Assembly: GCF_018390595.1 (NCBI RefSeq)
Contig: NZ_JAHBAV010000011.1
Location: forward strand, 1 to 64,000
Source of the DNA: Dietzia massiliensis
GTDB lineage: Bacteria; Actinomycetota; Actinomycetes; Mycobacteriales; Mycobacteriaceae
DNA: 64,000 bases
Reading direction: 5' to 3'
Under the pieces are notes generated by a model. It ran no database searches. It saw only the letters and a program-made list of their open reading frames with translations, and had not been told where the DNA came from. Numbering within the stretch: the stretch's first letter is position 1; each line of letters starts with the position of its first letter. Below are positions 8,762 to 16,635 of the stretch, piece after piece. The position numbers were made by a program, and so were the translations under genes.

Positions 8762-9115
8762 TCAGCCGGTACCGAGCGAGTCGACGGAGGTGGCCAACCA
8801 CAGGATGACGGCTCCGATCCCGACGTAGAACGCCACGTCGAACCCCTTGCCGCGTACCCCGAGCAGCCGCGCCCGCTCGTCCGGGAGCACCGCGCGCAGG
8901 GTCGCCGCCGCCAGCGCAACCAGCCCCAGCAGAAACGCGCCCCTGCGCCAGCGTTCGAGGACGACGAAGCCCAGCGCAACGACGACCCCCGCCAGCACGA
9001 GCGCGAGCGGCCACTGCGCACGCACCTGCGCCCACGTCAGGCGGGCGGGACGCGCCCGGCGCGGCCGGGCGTCGGTGGCCCGGTGCCGGGCGCGGTCGGG
9101 AGCAGGGTCGGTCAC
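8762..9115 (-). CDS. DUF3017 membrane protein
   Basis: A 117-residue protein starting at GTG 9115. After a basic, Arg-rich N-terminal 40 residues come LTWAQVRAQWPLALVLAGVV and two more hydrophobic segments, ending LWLATSVDSLGTG. This matches the DUF3017 family, whose genes sit directly after folD in mycobacteria and relatives, as here (8-base gap). Function is unknown. The internal GTG is preferred over upstream frames because upstream codons overlap folD. Confidence 0.75.
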   Translation of the reverse strand: MTDPAPDRARHRATDARPRRARPARLTWAQVRAQWPLALVLAGVVVALGFVVLERWRRGAFLLGLVALAAATLRAVLPDERARLLGVRGKGFDVAFYVGIGAVILWLATSVDSLGTG

Positions 9116-9123
9116 GATAGCCG

Positions 9124-9987
9124 TCAGGTGTCGGCGTCGAGCCGCTCGCAACGCTCGACCACGTTGCCCAGCAGGAACGCGCGGGTGAGCGGTCCGACGC
9201 CGCCCGGGTTGGGTGAGATCGCCCCGGCGACCTCCCACACGTCCGGGTGCACGTCGCCGGCCAGCTTGCCGTCGAGTCGGGAGACCCCCACGTCCAGCAC
9301 GGCGGCGCCGGGCTTGACCATGTCCGGGGTGAGCATGTGAGCCACTCCCGCGGCGGCGACGATGACGTCCGCGCGCCGGGTCTCCGCCGCCAGGTCACGC
9401 GTGCCGGTGTGGCACAGGGTCACGGTGGAGTTCTCGCTACGCCGCGTGAGCATGAGGCCGATCGGGCGACCGACGGTGACGCCGCGGCCGACCACCACGA
9501 CGTGCGCACCGTCGAGCTCCACCCCGAAGCGACGCAGCAGGTGGATGCAGCCGTTGGGGGTACACGGCAGCGGGGCGGGCTCGCCCAGCACGAGCTTGCC
9601 GAGGTTGACGGGGTGGAGTCCGTCGGCATCCTTGACCGGGTCGATGCGCTCGAGGATCGCGTTCTCGTCGAGGTGCTTGGGCAGCGGCAGCTGCACGATG
9701 TACCCGGTGCACGCGGGATCGTCGTTGAGCTCGTCGATCACGGCCTCGAGTTCGGCCTGGGTGGTGTCGGCGGGCAGATCACGTCGGATGGAGGCGATCC
9801 CGACCTGCTCGCAGTCGCGGTGCTTCATCTTGACGTAGGAGTGGCTGCCGGGGTCGTCCCCCACCAGAACCGTGCCGAGCCCCGGGGTGATCCCCTTCTC
9901 CCGCAACGCGGACACGCGCCGGGTGAGGTCGGCGACGATCTCGTCGCGGGTGAGCTTGCCGTCCAGCTTGATCGCGGTCACGCGCAC
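9124..9987 (-). CDS. folD: Methylenetetrahydrofolate dehydrogenase/cyclohydrolase
   Basis: A bifunctional one-carbon enzyme that interconverts 5,10-methylene-, methenyl- and 10-formyl-tetrahydrofolate with NADP+. It has the catalytic [11 protein letters not shown] region (Tyr and Lys), [13 protein letters not shown], the nucleotide-binding [17 protein letters not shown] and the C-terminal signature [15 protein letters not shown] 9987 (287 residues) has GGGAG about 10 bases upstream; GTG 9981 (285 residues, [14 protein letters not shown]) lines up better with homologues, so the start is uncertain by two codons. It is divergent from trmL. Confidence 0.95.
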   Translation of the reverse strand: MRVTAIKLDGKLTRDEIVADLTRRVSALREKGITPGLGTVLVGDDPGSHSYVKMKHRDCEQVGIASIRRDLPADTTQAELEAVIDELNDDPACTGYIVQLPLPKHLDENAILERIDPVKDADGLHPVNLGKLVLGEPAPLPCTPNGCIHLLRRFGVELDGAHVVVVGRGVTVGRPIGLMLTRRSENSTVTLCHTGTRDLAAETRRADVIVAAAGVAHMLTPDMVKPGAAVLDVGVSRLDGKLAGDVHPDVWEVAGAISPNPGGVGPLTRAFLLGNVVERCERLDADT

Positions 9988-10041
9988 CAGTATCCCACTC
10001 CCGGGCGCGCCCGTCGTCGCGGCGCTGCGAGAATGGCCCCC

Positions 10042-10533
10042 ATGACCGGTGTGGGTGTGCGCGTGCTGTTCGACCGTCCGTGTATCCCACCCAACACCGG
10101 CAACGCGATCCGCATGGCGGCCGGCGCCGGGTGCGAGCTGCACCTGGCGGGCCCGCTGGGCTTCGACCTGTCGGAGCCGCACCTGCGGCGGGCCGGGCTG
10201 GACTATCACGACCTCGCGCACGTCGAGGTCCACGAGGACCTCGAGGCGGCGTACTCCCGACTCCTGCCGGCGCGGGTGTGGGCGTTCTCAGCCCGAGCCG
10301 ACCTCGCGCTGCCCCAGGTGCGGTTCGCCCCCGGCGACGTCCTGCTCTTCGGCCCCGAACCCACCGGCCTGGCCGAGGACGTCCTAGCCGATCCGCGGGT
10401 GACGGCGCGGGTGCGGATCCCGATGCTGCCCGGGCGGCGTTCGATGAACCTGTCCAACGCCGCCGCGGTGGCGGTCTACGAGGCGTGGCGCCAGCAGGAC
10501 TACCGGGGCGGTATGAATTTTCCAGCCAATTGA
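10042..10533 (+). CDS. trmL: tRNA (cytidine(34)-2'-O)-methyltransferase, TrmL-like
   Basis: A 163-residue SPOUT-class methyltransferase expected to methylate the 2'-O of the wobble base in some leucine tRNAs. The N-terminal [20 protein letters not shown], the knot motif [15 protein letters not shown] and the C-terminal [20 protein letters not shown] are the diagnostic SAM-binding knot motifs, and the length is typical. ATG 10042 is preferred; an in-frame ATG three codons earlier is possible. Its stop codon lies inside the promoter of the next operon. Confidence 0.9.
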   Translation: MTGVGVRVLFDRPCIPPNTGNAIRMAAGAGCELHLAGPLGFDLSEPHLRRAGLDYHDLAHVEVHEDLEAAYSRLLPARVWAFSARADLALPQVRFAPGDVLLFGPEPTGLAEDVLADPRVTARVRIPMLPGRRSMNLSNAAAVAVYEAWRQQDYRGGMNFPAN

Positions 10534-10557
10534 TTTAACGTTTCGGCATGCCGAAAC
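10534..10557 (+). promoter_or_regulatory. Promoter and 18-bp palindromic operator of the metal ABC operon
   Basis: The perfect palindrome GTTTCGGCATGCCGAAAC occupies 10540-10557, and the ATG of the substrate-binding protein gene (10548) is at its centre. TTTAAC at 10534-10539 fits a -10 box placing transcription start at the ATG, i.e. a leaderless mRNA with no ribosome-binding site. The likely ligand is the DtxR-family regulator encoded last in the operon; that pairing is inference. Bound repressor would block initiation. Confidence 0.6.
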
Positions 10558-11519
10558 CCAGAGGCGCTGCCACCCGTAGCGCCGCCCCCCTCCGAGCAAC
10601 CGCCGCAGCGCTCACCACTGCGCTCGCGCTGCTGTCCGGGTGCGCGGTCGGCGCCACCGGCCCGGCGGACGTCGACGACCGGCCGCGCACCGTCGCGCCC
10701 GGGGACCGAGTCGTGGTGGCCACGACGTTCACGATCCTGGCCGACATGGTCGACCGCGTCGGCGGCGACCGCGTGGTGGTCGAGTCCGTCACCACGCCGG
10801 GCGCCGACGTACATCAGTACGAGCCGACCGTCGAGGACCTCAAGCGGGTCGAGGGCGCGGACCTCGTGGTGAGTAACGGGCTGGGGATGGACGACTGGCT
10901 CCTGCGGTTCATCGACGGGACCGACGCCGCCCACCTCGTCACCTCGGACGGGGTCGAGCCCCTGCCCATCCGGGCGGGCAACTACACCGGCCGCCCCAAT
11001 CCCCACGCGTGGATGTCGCCGGTCGAGGGCGCACGCTACGTCCACGCGATCGCCGGCGCCCTCGCCGACCTCGATCCGGACGGCGCGGCGGAGTACCGCG
11101 CCCGCGCCGAGGACTACGTCGCCGACCTCGAGGAGATGGCGGTCCGCGCCCGCGACGCGGTAGCGGAGGTGCCGGCGGACCGCCGCGTGCTCGTCACCTG
11201 CGAGGGGGCGTTCTCCTACCTGGCCCGCGACCTGGGGCTGGAGGAGCTGTACCTGTGGCCGGTCAACAGTGAGAACCAGGGCCTGCCCCGGCAGGTCACC
11301 GCGTTGATCGACCGGATCCGCGAGCGGGAGATCCCCGCGGTGTTCTGCGAGTCGACGGTCTCCGACGCCGCCATGGAGCAGGTCGCCGCCGAGACCGGCA
11401 GCCGCTTGGCGGGCCTGCTGTACGTCGATTCGCTCTCCGGCCCCACCGGACCCGTGCCCACCTATCTCGACCTCCTCGACCACGACCTCGAGACGATCAC
11501 CCGGGAGCTGACCTCATGA
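10548..11519 (+). CDS. Metal ABC transporter substrate-binding lipoprotein (probably Mn)
   Basis: A 323-residue cluster A-I (TroA/PsaA/ZnuA) solute-binding lipoprotein with a lipobox LLSGC (Cys32). The four expected metal ligands are visible: His89 (DVHQYEPT), His153 (NPHAWMS), Glu219 (CEGAFSYL) and Asp294 (YVDSLS). Glu at the third site and the lack of a His-rich loop are features of Mn/Fe-binding members rather than ZnuA-type zinc binders. It presents metal to the permease encoded downstream. The ATG sits in the operator and lacks an upstream ribosome-binding site. Its stop overlaps the ATPase start (ATGA). Confidence 0.9.
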   Translation: MPKPRGAATRSAAPLRATAAALTTALALLSGCAVGATGPADVDDRPRTVAPGDRVVVATTFTILADMVDRVGGDRVVVESVTTPGADVHQYEPTVEDLKRVEGADLVVSNGLGMDDWLLRFIDGTDAAHLVTSDGVEPLPIRAGNYTGRPNPHAWMSPVEGARYVHAIAGALADLDPDGAAEYRARAEDYVADLEEMAVRARDAVAEVPADRRVLVTCEGAFSYLARDLGLEELYLWPVNSENQGLPRQVTALIDRIREREIPAVFCESTVSDAAMEQVAAETGSRLAGLLYVDSLSGPTGPVPTYLDLLDHDLETITRELTS

Positions 11520-12334
11520 CCGATCGGCCACTGCCCTTCTCCCCGGACGCCGGCCCGCCCGCCGTCGTCGTCTCCGACCTCACCGTCGACCAGGGACAGG
11601 TCCGGGCCCTCGACGCGGTCTCGCTGTCCGCGCGGCGGGGGGAGATCACCGTCCTGCTCGGCCCCAACGGCTCCGGCAAGTCGACCCTCCTGCAGGCGCT
11701 GCTCGGCCTGGTCACCCCCACGGCGGGCTCCGTCCGTCTTCTCGGCACGTCCGTCCGCGGCGCGCTGCGCAGCGGACGGGTCGCGGCGGTGCCGCAGGCC
11801 GACGGCATCGACGAACACTTCCCCGTCACGGCCGCCGAGGTCGTCATGCAGGGCCGCCGGCACTTCACCGGGCCGTGGCGTCGGCCGTCGGGACGGGACC
11901 GGGACGCGGTGGCGCACGCCCTCGAGAGGGTGGGGCTGTCGGGGCTCGCGTCGCGGCGCATCGGCGAGCTCTCGGGCGGCCAGCGCCGCCGGGTCATGTT
12001 GGCGCGCTGCCTGGCCCAGGAGGCCGACCTGCTCCTGCTCGACGAGCCGTTCAACGGGATGGACGCCGGTAGCGAGGAGGTCTACATCGACGTTCTGCGC
12101 GAGCTCACCGCCGGCGGCCGCACCGCGCTGGTCTCCACCCACCACCTGGGCACCGTCGAGCGACTCGCCGATTCGGTGGCATTGCTCAACGGCCGCCTGG
12201 TCGCCCACGGCCCGGTCGCCGAGACCACGACGCCGCACGTCCTGTCGACACTGCTCGGCGCCCGCCTCCCCGGCGCCGCCGGCTCCACCCCGGGCGCCAC
12301 CGCGTCCCCTGTCACCGATCGGGCCGTCTCGTGA
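11516..12334 (+). CDS. Metal ABC transporter ATP-binding protein
   Basis: A 272-residue ABC ATPase with Walker A GPNGSGKS (residues 49-56), signature LSGGQ, Walker B LLLLDEP and an H-loop (STHHLG). It energises uptake through the permease that follows. It overlaps the genes on both sides by four bases. A short Pro/Ala-rich tail ends the protein. Confidence 0.92.
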   Translation: MTDRPLPFSPDAGPPAVVVSDLTVDQGQVRALDAVSLSARRGEITVLLGPNGSGKSTLLQALLGLVTPTAGSVRLLGTSVRGALRSGRVAAVPQADGIDEHFPVTAAEVVMQGRRHFTGPWRRPSGRDRDAVAHALERVGLSGLASRRIGELSGGQRRRVMLARCLAQEADLLLLDEPFNGMDAGSEEVYIDVLRELTAGGRTALVSTHHLGTVERLADSVALLNGRLVAHGPVAETTTPHVLSTLLGARLPGAAGSTPGATASPVTDRAVS

Positions 12335-13200
12335 TCGAACTGCTCACCGAACCGATGTCGTACGAGTTCATGCGCCGCGCCCTGCTCGTGGTGACGGCCT
12401 CCGGGATCGCCGGCGCGCTGCTGAGCTGCTGGCTGGTCCACATGGGGTGGTCGCTCATGGGCGACGCCGTGTCGCACGCGGTCCTGCCGGGAGTGGTGAT
12501 CGCGGCGCTGACCGGCATCCCGTTCGCGGTCGGCGCCCTCGTCGCCGCGCTCATCGCGGTGTGGTTGATCGGCGCGGTCCGCGAGAGCGGGACGGTGCGG
12601 CCGGACGCCGCGATGGGCATCGTGTTCACGGCCCTGTTCTCGTTCGGTCTCGTGCTCATCGCCCGGTTCCCCACCCAGCAGGACCTGCACTCGATCCTGT
12701 TCGGTTCCGTGCTGGGCGTCCGCGACTCCGACCTCGTGCAGGTGCTCGTGGTGGCCGCGTTCACGGTGATCGTGCTGCTCACGTTCCGGCGCGACCTGAT
12801 CCTGCTGGCGTTCGACCGGCTCCACGCGCACACCCTGGGGCTGCGCACCCGGGCGCTCACCGCCCTGCTGCTGGCGACGCTGGCCACCGCGACGGTCGCC
12901 GGGGTGCAGTCCGTGGGTGTGATCCTGGTCGTGGCGACGCTCATCATCCCGGGCGCGACCGCCCAGTTGGTGGCGGACACGATGCGGGGGACGATGGTCC
13001 TCGCCGTCGTCGTTGCCCTGATCGGCGGTGTCACCGGCCTGTACCTCGGCTACTACGCCGACCTCCCGCCCGGCCCGGTCGTGGTCCTCACCCAGGCGGT
13101 CATCTTCGCGGCGGCGCAGTTGCTCGCGCCCCGGCGCGGGGTGATCCCGCGGGCGGTGGCGAGCGCCCGCGGGCGACGATCGGGGATGATGGTCACATGA
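12331..13200 (+). CDS. Metal ABC transporter permease, ABC-3 family
   Basis: A 289-residue integral membrane protein of the ZnuB/MntB/TroC family with about eight membrane helices. Family landmarks are MGDAVSHAVLPGVV near residue 46 and the conserved FDRLHAHTLGLRT stretch. It starts at GTG 12331, overlapping the ATPase stop. A basic tail (SARGRRSGMMVT) ends the protein. With the two preceding genes it makes a complete importer. Confidence 0.92.
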   Translation: MIELLTEPMSYEFMRRALLVVTASGIAGALLSCWLVHMGWSLMGDAVSHAVLPGVVIAALTGIPFAVGALVAALIAVWLIGAVRESGTVRPDAAMGIVFTALFSFGLVLIARFPTQQDLHSILFGSVLGVRDSDLVQVLVVAAFTVIVLLTFRRDLILLAFDRLHAHTLGLRTRALTALLLATLATATVAGVQSVGVILVVATLIIPGATAQLVADTMRGTMVLAVVVALIGGVTGLYLGYYADLPPGPVVVLTQAVIFAAAQLLAPRRGVIPRAVASARGRRSGMMVT

Positions 13201-13883
13201 CCGTCGACCCGCCGAGAGCCCTCGCCGACCTCACCCCGACGATCCAGGCCTACCTCATGGCCGTGCACGCGCTCGGCGCCGGCGGCGACCCCGTGACCTC
13301 GAGTGCACTGGCCGAACGTCTCGGCGCGTCGCCTTCCTCCGTGAGCGAGGGCGTCCGCAAGCTGGTCGCGATGGACCTCGCCGAGCACCGCCCGTACGCG
13401 CCGGTGGTGCTCACGGAGGCGGGTCGGTCGTTCGCGGTGGCGATGGTGCGGCGGCACCGGATCATCGAGACGTTCCTCGCCCGCTGCCTGGACTACCCGT
13501 GGGACGAGGTGCACGCCGAGGCCGACGCGCTCGAGCACGTGGTCTCGGACCGGTTCGTCGACGCCCTCGACGTGTTCCTCGACCACCCGCGCCGCGATCC
13601 CCACGGCGATCCCATCCCCACCCGCGACGGCCACCTCGACCCCCTCGGCGACACCCCGTTGGATCACGTCGAAGAGGGCTCTACGGGTGTGGTGACCCGG
13701 GTCTCCGACCGCGACAACGCCGTTCTGCGCCACCTCGCCGAGATTGGCCTACGCCCCGATTCCCCCGTGGAGGTGGTCTCCCGGCAGGTCGAGTTGGGGA
13801 TCATCTCGGTGTCGCTGGCGGGCCGGGTCGTGCAGGTGGGCACGCCGGTGGCCGCGGCGGTGCGGGTGCGCGTCGACGACTGA
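13197..13883 (+). CDS. DtxR/MntR-family metal-dependent repressor
   Basis: A 228-residue regulator with an N-terminal winged helix (SSALAERLGASPSSVSEGVR), a metal-binding dimerisation domain and a C-terminal FeoA/SH3-like domain. Aligned to DtxR, ancillary-site residues are kept (His87, Glu91, His106), but DtxR Cys102 is Asp110 (HAEADALEHVVSD); Glu113 and His114 follow. An acidic residue here is the hallmark of Mn-responsive relatives, although Ala18 and Met21 replace the MntR-type Asp/Glu in the first helix. Its start overlaps the permease stop by four bases, so it is made only with the operon, which suggests autoregulation through the palindrome at 10540. Confidence 0.9.
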   Translation: MTVDPPRALADLTPTIQAYLMAVHALGAGGDPVTSSALAERLGASPSSVSEGVRKLVAMDLAEHRPYAPVVLTEAGRSFAVAMVRRHRIIETFLARCLDYPWDEVHAEADALEHVVSDRFVDALDVFLDHPRRDPHGDPIPTRDGHLDPLGDTPLDHVEEGSTGVVTRVSDRDNAVLRHLAEIGLRPDSPVEVVSRQVELGIISVSLAGRVVQVGTPVAAAVRVRVDD

Positions 13884-13903
13884 CGTCGGGCACCCCGTGC
13901 GGC

Positions 13904-13943
13904 GAGCGGGGCGACGACGACGAGGTCCGCATCCGCCCCGCTC
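13904..13943. terminator. Hairpin between convergent genes
   Basis: A perfect 10-bp stem GAGCGGGGCG / CGCCCCGCTC with a 20-base loop lies between the ends of the repressor gene and the oxidase gene, where a bidirectional terminator is expected. The loop is long, so confidence is moderate. Confidence 0.4.
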
Positions 13944-14061
13944 CCCCGCGGTCACTCGCAGAATCGGTCGGTGACCATGAGGTGGGTGCTCGTCGGCCGG
14001 GCGCGACCGCGCATCGGGGAAATCCCCGGGATCCGGCCTGATTCCGGCCCGGTGACGGCCG

Positions 14062-15453
14062 CTACAGCATCGTGCCGGGGTTGAGGATCCCCTGCGGGTC
14101 GAGCGCGTTCTTGATGCGCCGGGTCAGGGCCATGACGTCATCGCCCAGCTGCGCGGGCAGCCAGGGAGCCTTGAGGCGTCCGACGCCGTGCTCCCCCGTG
14201 ATCGTCCCGCCCATCCCGATCGCGAGGTCCATCACCTCGCCGAACGCGAGGCGGGCCCGGTCGGCGCGGTCCGGGTCGTCGTCGGTGAGGACGATGATGG
14301 GGTGGGTGTTCCCGTCACCGGCGTGGGCGACGAGGGCGATCGGGACGTCTCGGCGCGCGGAGATCTCCTCGATTCCCGCGACGAGCCGGGGCAGCGAGGG
14401 CAGCGGCACGCCGACGTCCTCGAGGAGCAGGGTCCCGACCTTGCCCAGGCTCGTGAACGCGGCCCGGCGCGCCATGGTGAACTGTTCGCCCTCGTCGGGG
14501 TCGTCGGTGGCGAAGACCTCGGTGGCGCCGTGGGTGCGGAAGGCCTCGGCCATGAACTCGGTCTCGGCCGCGCGGTCGGGTCCGGTCAGCTCGGACTGGG
14601 CGAGCAGCATGGCGCCGGCATCGGTGTCGAGACCCATCCGCAGGTCCGCCTCGACGGCCCGGATGCTGACGGTGTCCATGAACTCGAGCATCGCGGGGCG
14701 GATCCGGCGGGTGATGGCCAGGACCGCCTCGCTGCAGGCGACGACGTCGGGGAAGATCCCCACCACCGTCGACCGCGGTGGCTGGGCGGGGATCAGCCGC
14801 AGGATGATCTCGGTGACGACACCCAACGTCCCCTCGCTGCCGACGAACAGCTTCGTCAGGCTCAGCCCGGCGGTGTCCTTGAGCCGCGGTCCGCCGAGTC
14901 GGACGGCGGTGCCGTCGGCCAGGACGACCGTCATCCCGAGGACGTAGTCGGTGGTGACGCCGTACTTCACGCAGCACAGTCCGCCGGCGTTGGTCGCTAT
15001 GTTGCCGCCGATCGAGCAGATCTCGTAGGAGGACGGGTCCGGCGGGTACCAGAGGCCGTGTTCGGCGACGGCCTGCTTGACCTCGGCGTTGTACAACCCC
15101 GGCTGGACGGTGGCCGTACGGGTGACAGGGTCGACGTGGAGGTCGCGCATGAGTTCCGTGGACAGGACTATCCCGCCGTCCACGGCGGTGGCGCCGCCGG
15201 ACAGCCCGGATCCCGCGCCGCGCGGGACGACCGGGACGGAGTGGGTGCTCGCCCAGCGCATGACCTCCTGGACGTCCTCGGTGGTGCGTGCGCGCACCAC
15301 GGCGAGGGGCGTACCGGGGTCGGGGGCCTTGGCCCAGTCCTGCCGGTAGCTCTGCAGGACGTCGGGGTCGGTGATGAGGTGTGAGTGGTCGAGACGGGTA
15401 CGGAGGTCGTCGAGTGCCGCGGCGGGATGACGGTCGGCGGAGGGGACGCTCAT
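14062..15453 (-). CDS. FAD-linked 2-hydroxyacid oxidase, GlcD-like
   Basis: A 463-residue flavoenzyme of the FAD-binding PCMH / FAD-linked oxidase C-terminal family, which oxidises D-2-hydroxyacids such as D-lactate or glycolate. The FAD loop VPRGAGSGLSGGATAVDGG (near residue 78), CSIGGNIATNAGG, FVGSEGTLGVVTEI and the C-terminal GEHGVGRLK with LDPQGILNPGTML are all present. The start is ATG 15453 (MSVPSADRHP), with GAGGGG-like sequence ahead on the coding strand. It is divergent from the TDT transporter gene (109-base gap). The exact substrate is unknown. Confidence 0.9.
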   Translation of the reverse strand: MSVPSADRHPAAALDDLRTRLDHSHLITDPDVLQSYRQDWAKAPDPGTPLAVVRARTTEDVQEVMRWASTHSVPVVPRGAGSGLSGGATAVDGGIVLSTELMRDLHVDPVTRTATVQPGLYNAEVKQAVAEHGLWYPPDPSSYEICSIGGNIATNAGGLCCVKYGVTTDYVLGMTVVLADGTAVRLGGPRLKDTAGLSLTKLFVGSEGTLGVVTEIILRLIPAQPPRSTVVGIFPDVVACSEAVLAITRRIRPAMLEFMDTVSIRAVEADLRMGLDTDAGAMLLAQSELTGPDRAAETEFMAEAFRTHGATEVFATDDPDEGEQFTMARRAAFTSLGKVGTLLLEDVGVPLPSLPRLVAGIEEISARRDVPIALVAHAGDGNTHPIIVLTDDDPDRADRARLAFGEVMDLAIGMGGTITGEHGVGRLKAPWLPAQLGDDVMALTRRIKNALDPQGILNPGTML

Positions 15454-15562
15454 GCCCCGAAGGTACGGCGTCGCCCCACCTGCCGCCGCGGTATCCGCGC
15501 ATGGTCCGCGCCCTCCACCCCCCGGTTCTTCGCGCGTGGGCGGCCGGGGGCATAGTGTCCTG

Positions 15563-16594
15563 GTGACCGAGACCTCCGGAGCAGGACGAGAACCTGCGGC
15601 GTCCGCTGTTCCCGGCCCGGGGCCGGCGTGGTTCGGCGCGGTGATGGGAACCGGTGGCCTGGCCACGCTTCTGCAGATGCACTCGGTGCGGGTGCCCGGT
15701 TTCTCCCCGGCAGCGGTGATCATGCTTGTCGCGGGATGGGTGCTCTTGGTCGGGCTGGGCGCGGGGTTCGCCAGGTCGGTGGCGCGCGATCCGGACATGT
15801 GGACGTCGTCTGTGCGGGACGCGGCGATGCTCCCGCTGTGGGGCATGGTTTCGATGGGACTGCTCGCGGTGGGGTCCGCCTCGTTCGTCGTGGTGGACGC
15901 CCATGCGCCGACGCTGGCGTGGATCGCCTTCGGCGTGGATGTGGCGTTGTGGGCCGCGGGCACGGTGCTCGGCCTGGCCACGGCGGTGGGGTTCGCGGTG
16001 TGGCTGTTCGCTACGCGACCCGACCATCCGCTCCCCACGTGGGCGTTGCCGATGGTGCCGCCGATGGTCTCGGCGACGGCGGGTGGCGTGATCGCCCGGC
16101 AGTTCGAGTCGGATGTCGCGAGGGTCCTGTTGTCGGCGGCGTGCGTGTTCTGCTTCGTGCTGGCCCTGGCGCTGGGGAGCGCGGTGATCGTGATGGCGTA
16201 CCACCATGCGTGGTTCCGCACGCCGGTGCCGGTGGTGCTGTCGACCTCGACGTGGATTCCGCTGGGGATCGTGGGACAGTCCACGGCGGCGGCCCAGGTG
16301 CTCTCGGGTCCGGCACTGGCGGGTGTGGCCCGGGTGTACGGGGCCACCGTGCTGGTCGCCGGTGCGGGGCTTGGCGCGTTCGCGGTTCTGACGACGGTGC
16401 GGGGATTCCTGGCCCGGATGCCGTTCACCCCGGGGTGGTGGGCGATGACCTATCCGTTGTCGACCTGCGGCCTGGGCGCTCATTACCTCGGATGGCATGC
16501 GGCGAGCCTGCTGACGGTGGCGGTGCTCATCGTCATCTGGGTGGTGTGTGCGGTCGCCAGCGTCCGCGCGATCGCCTCGGTGCGGGCCGCCTGA
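15563..16594 (+). CDS. TDT/TehA-family transporter
   Basis: A 343-residue membrane protein with about ten hydrophobic segments, the size and pattern of the tellurite-resistance/dicarboxylate transporter (SLAC1-TehA-Mae1) family. The beginning PAWFGAVMGTGGLATLLQ and the late FTPGWWAMTYPLSTCGLG are typical. Members carry malate, sulfite or anions; which one cannot be read here. It starts at GTG 15563. A divergent hydroxyacid oxidase makes an organic acid substrate attractive but unproven. Confidence 0.85.
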   Translation: MTETSGAGREPAASAVPGPGPAWFGAVMGTGGLATLLQMHSVRVPGFSPAAVIMLVAGWVLLVGLGAGFARSVARDPDMWTSSVRDAAMLPLWGMVSMGLLAVGSASFVVVDAHAPTLAWIAFGVDVALWAAGTVLGLATAVGFAVWLFATRPDHPLPTWALPMVPPMVSATAGGVIARQFESDVARVLLSAACVFCFVLALALGSAVIVMAYHHAWFRTPVPVVLSTSTWIPLGIVGQSTAAAQVLSGPALAGVARVYGATVLVAGAGLGAFAVLTTVRGFLARMPFTPGWWAMTYPLSTCGLGAHYLGWHAASLLTVAVLIVIWVVCAVASVRAIASVRAA

Positions 16595-16635
16595 CACCGC
16601 CCCTCGGCGGGCCCCTCTGTCGCCGCCCCGGGTGG

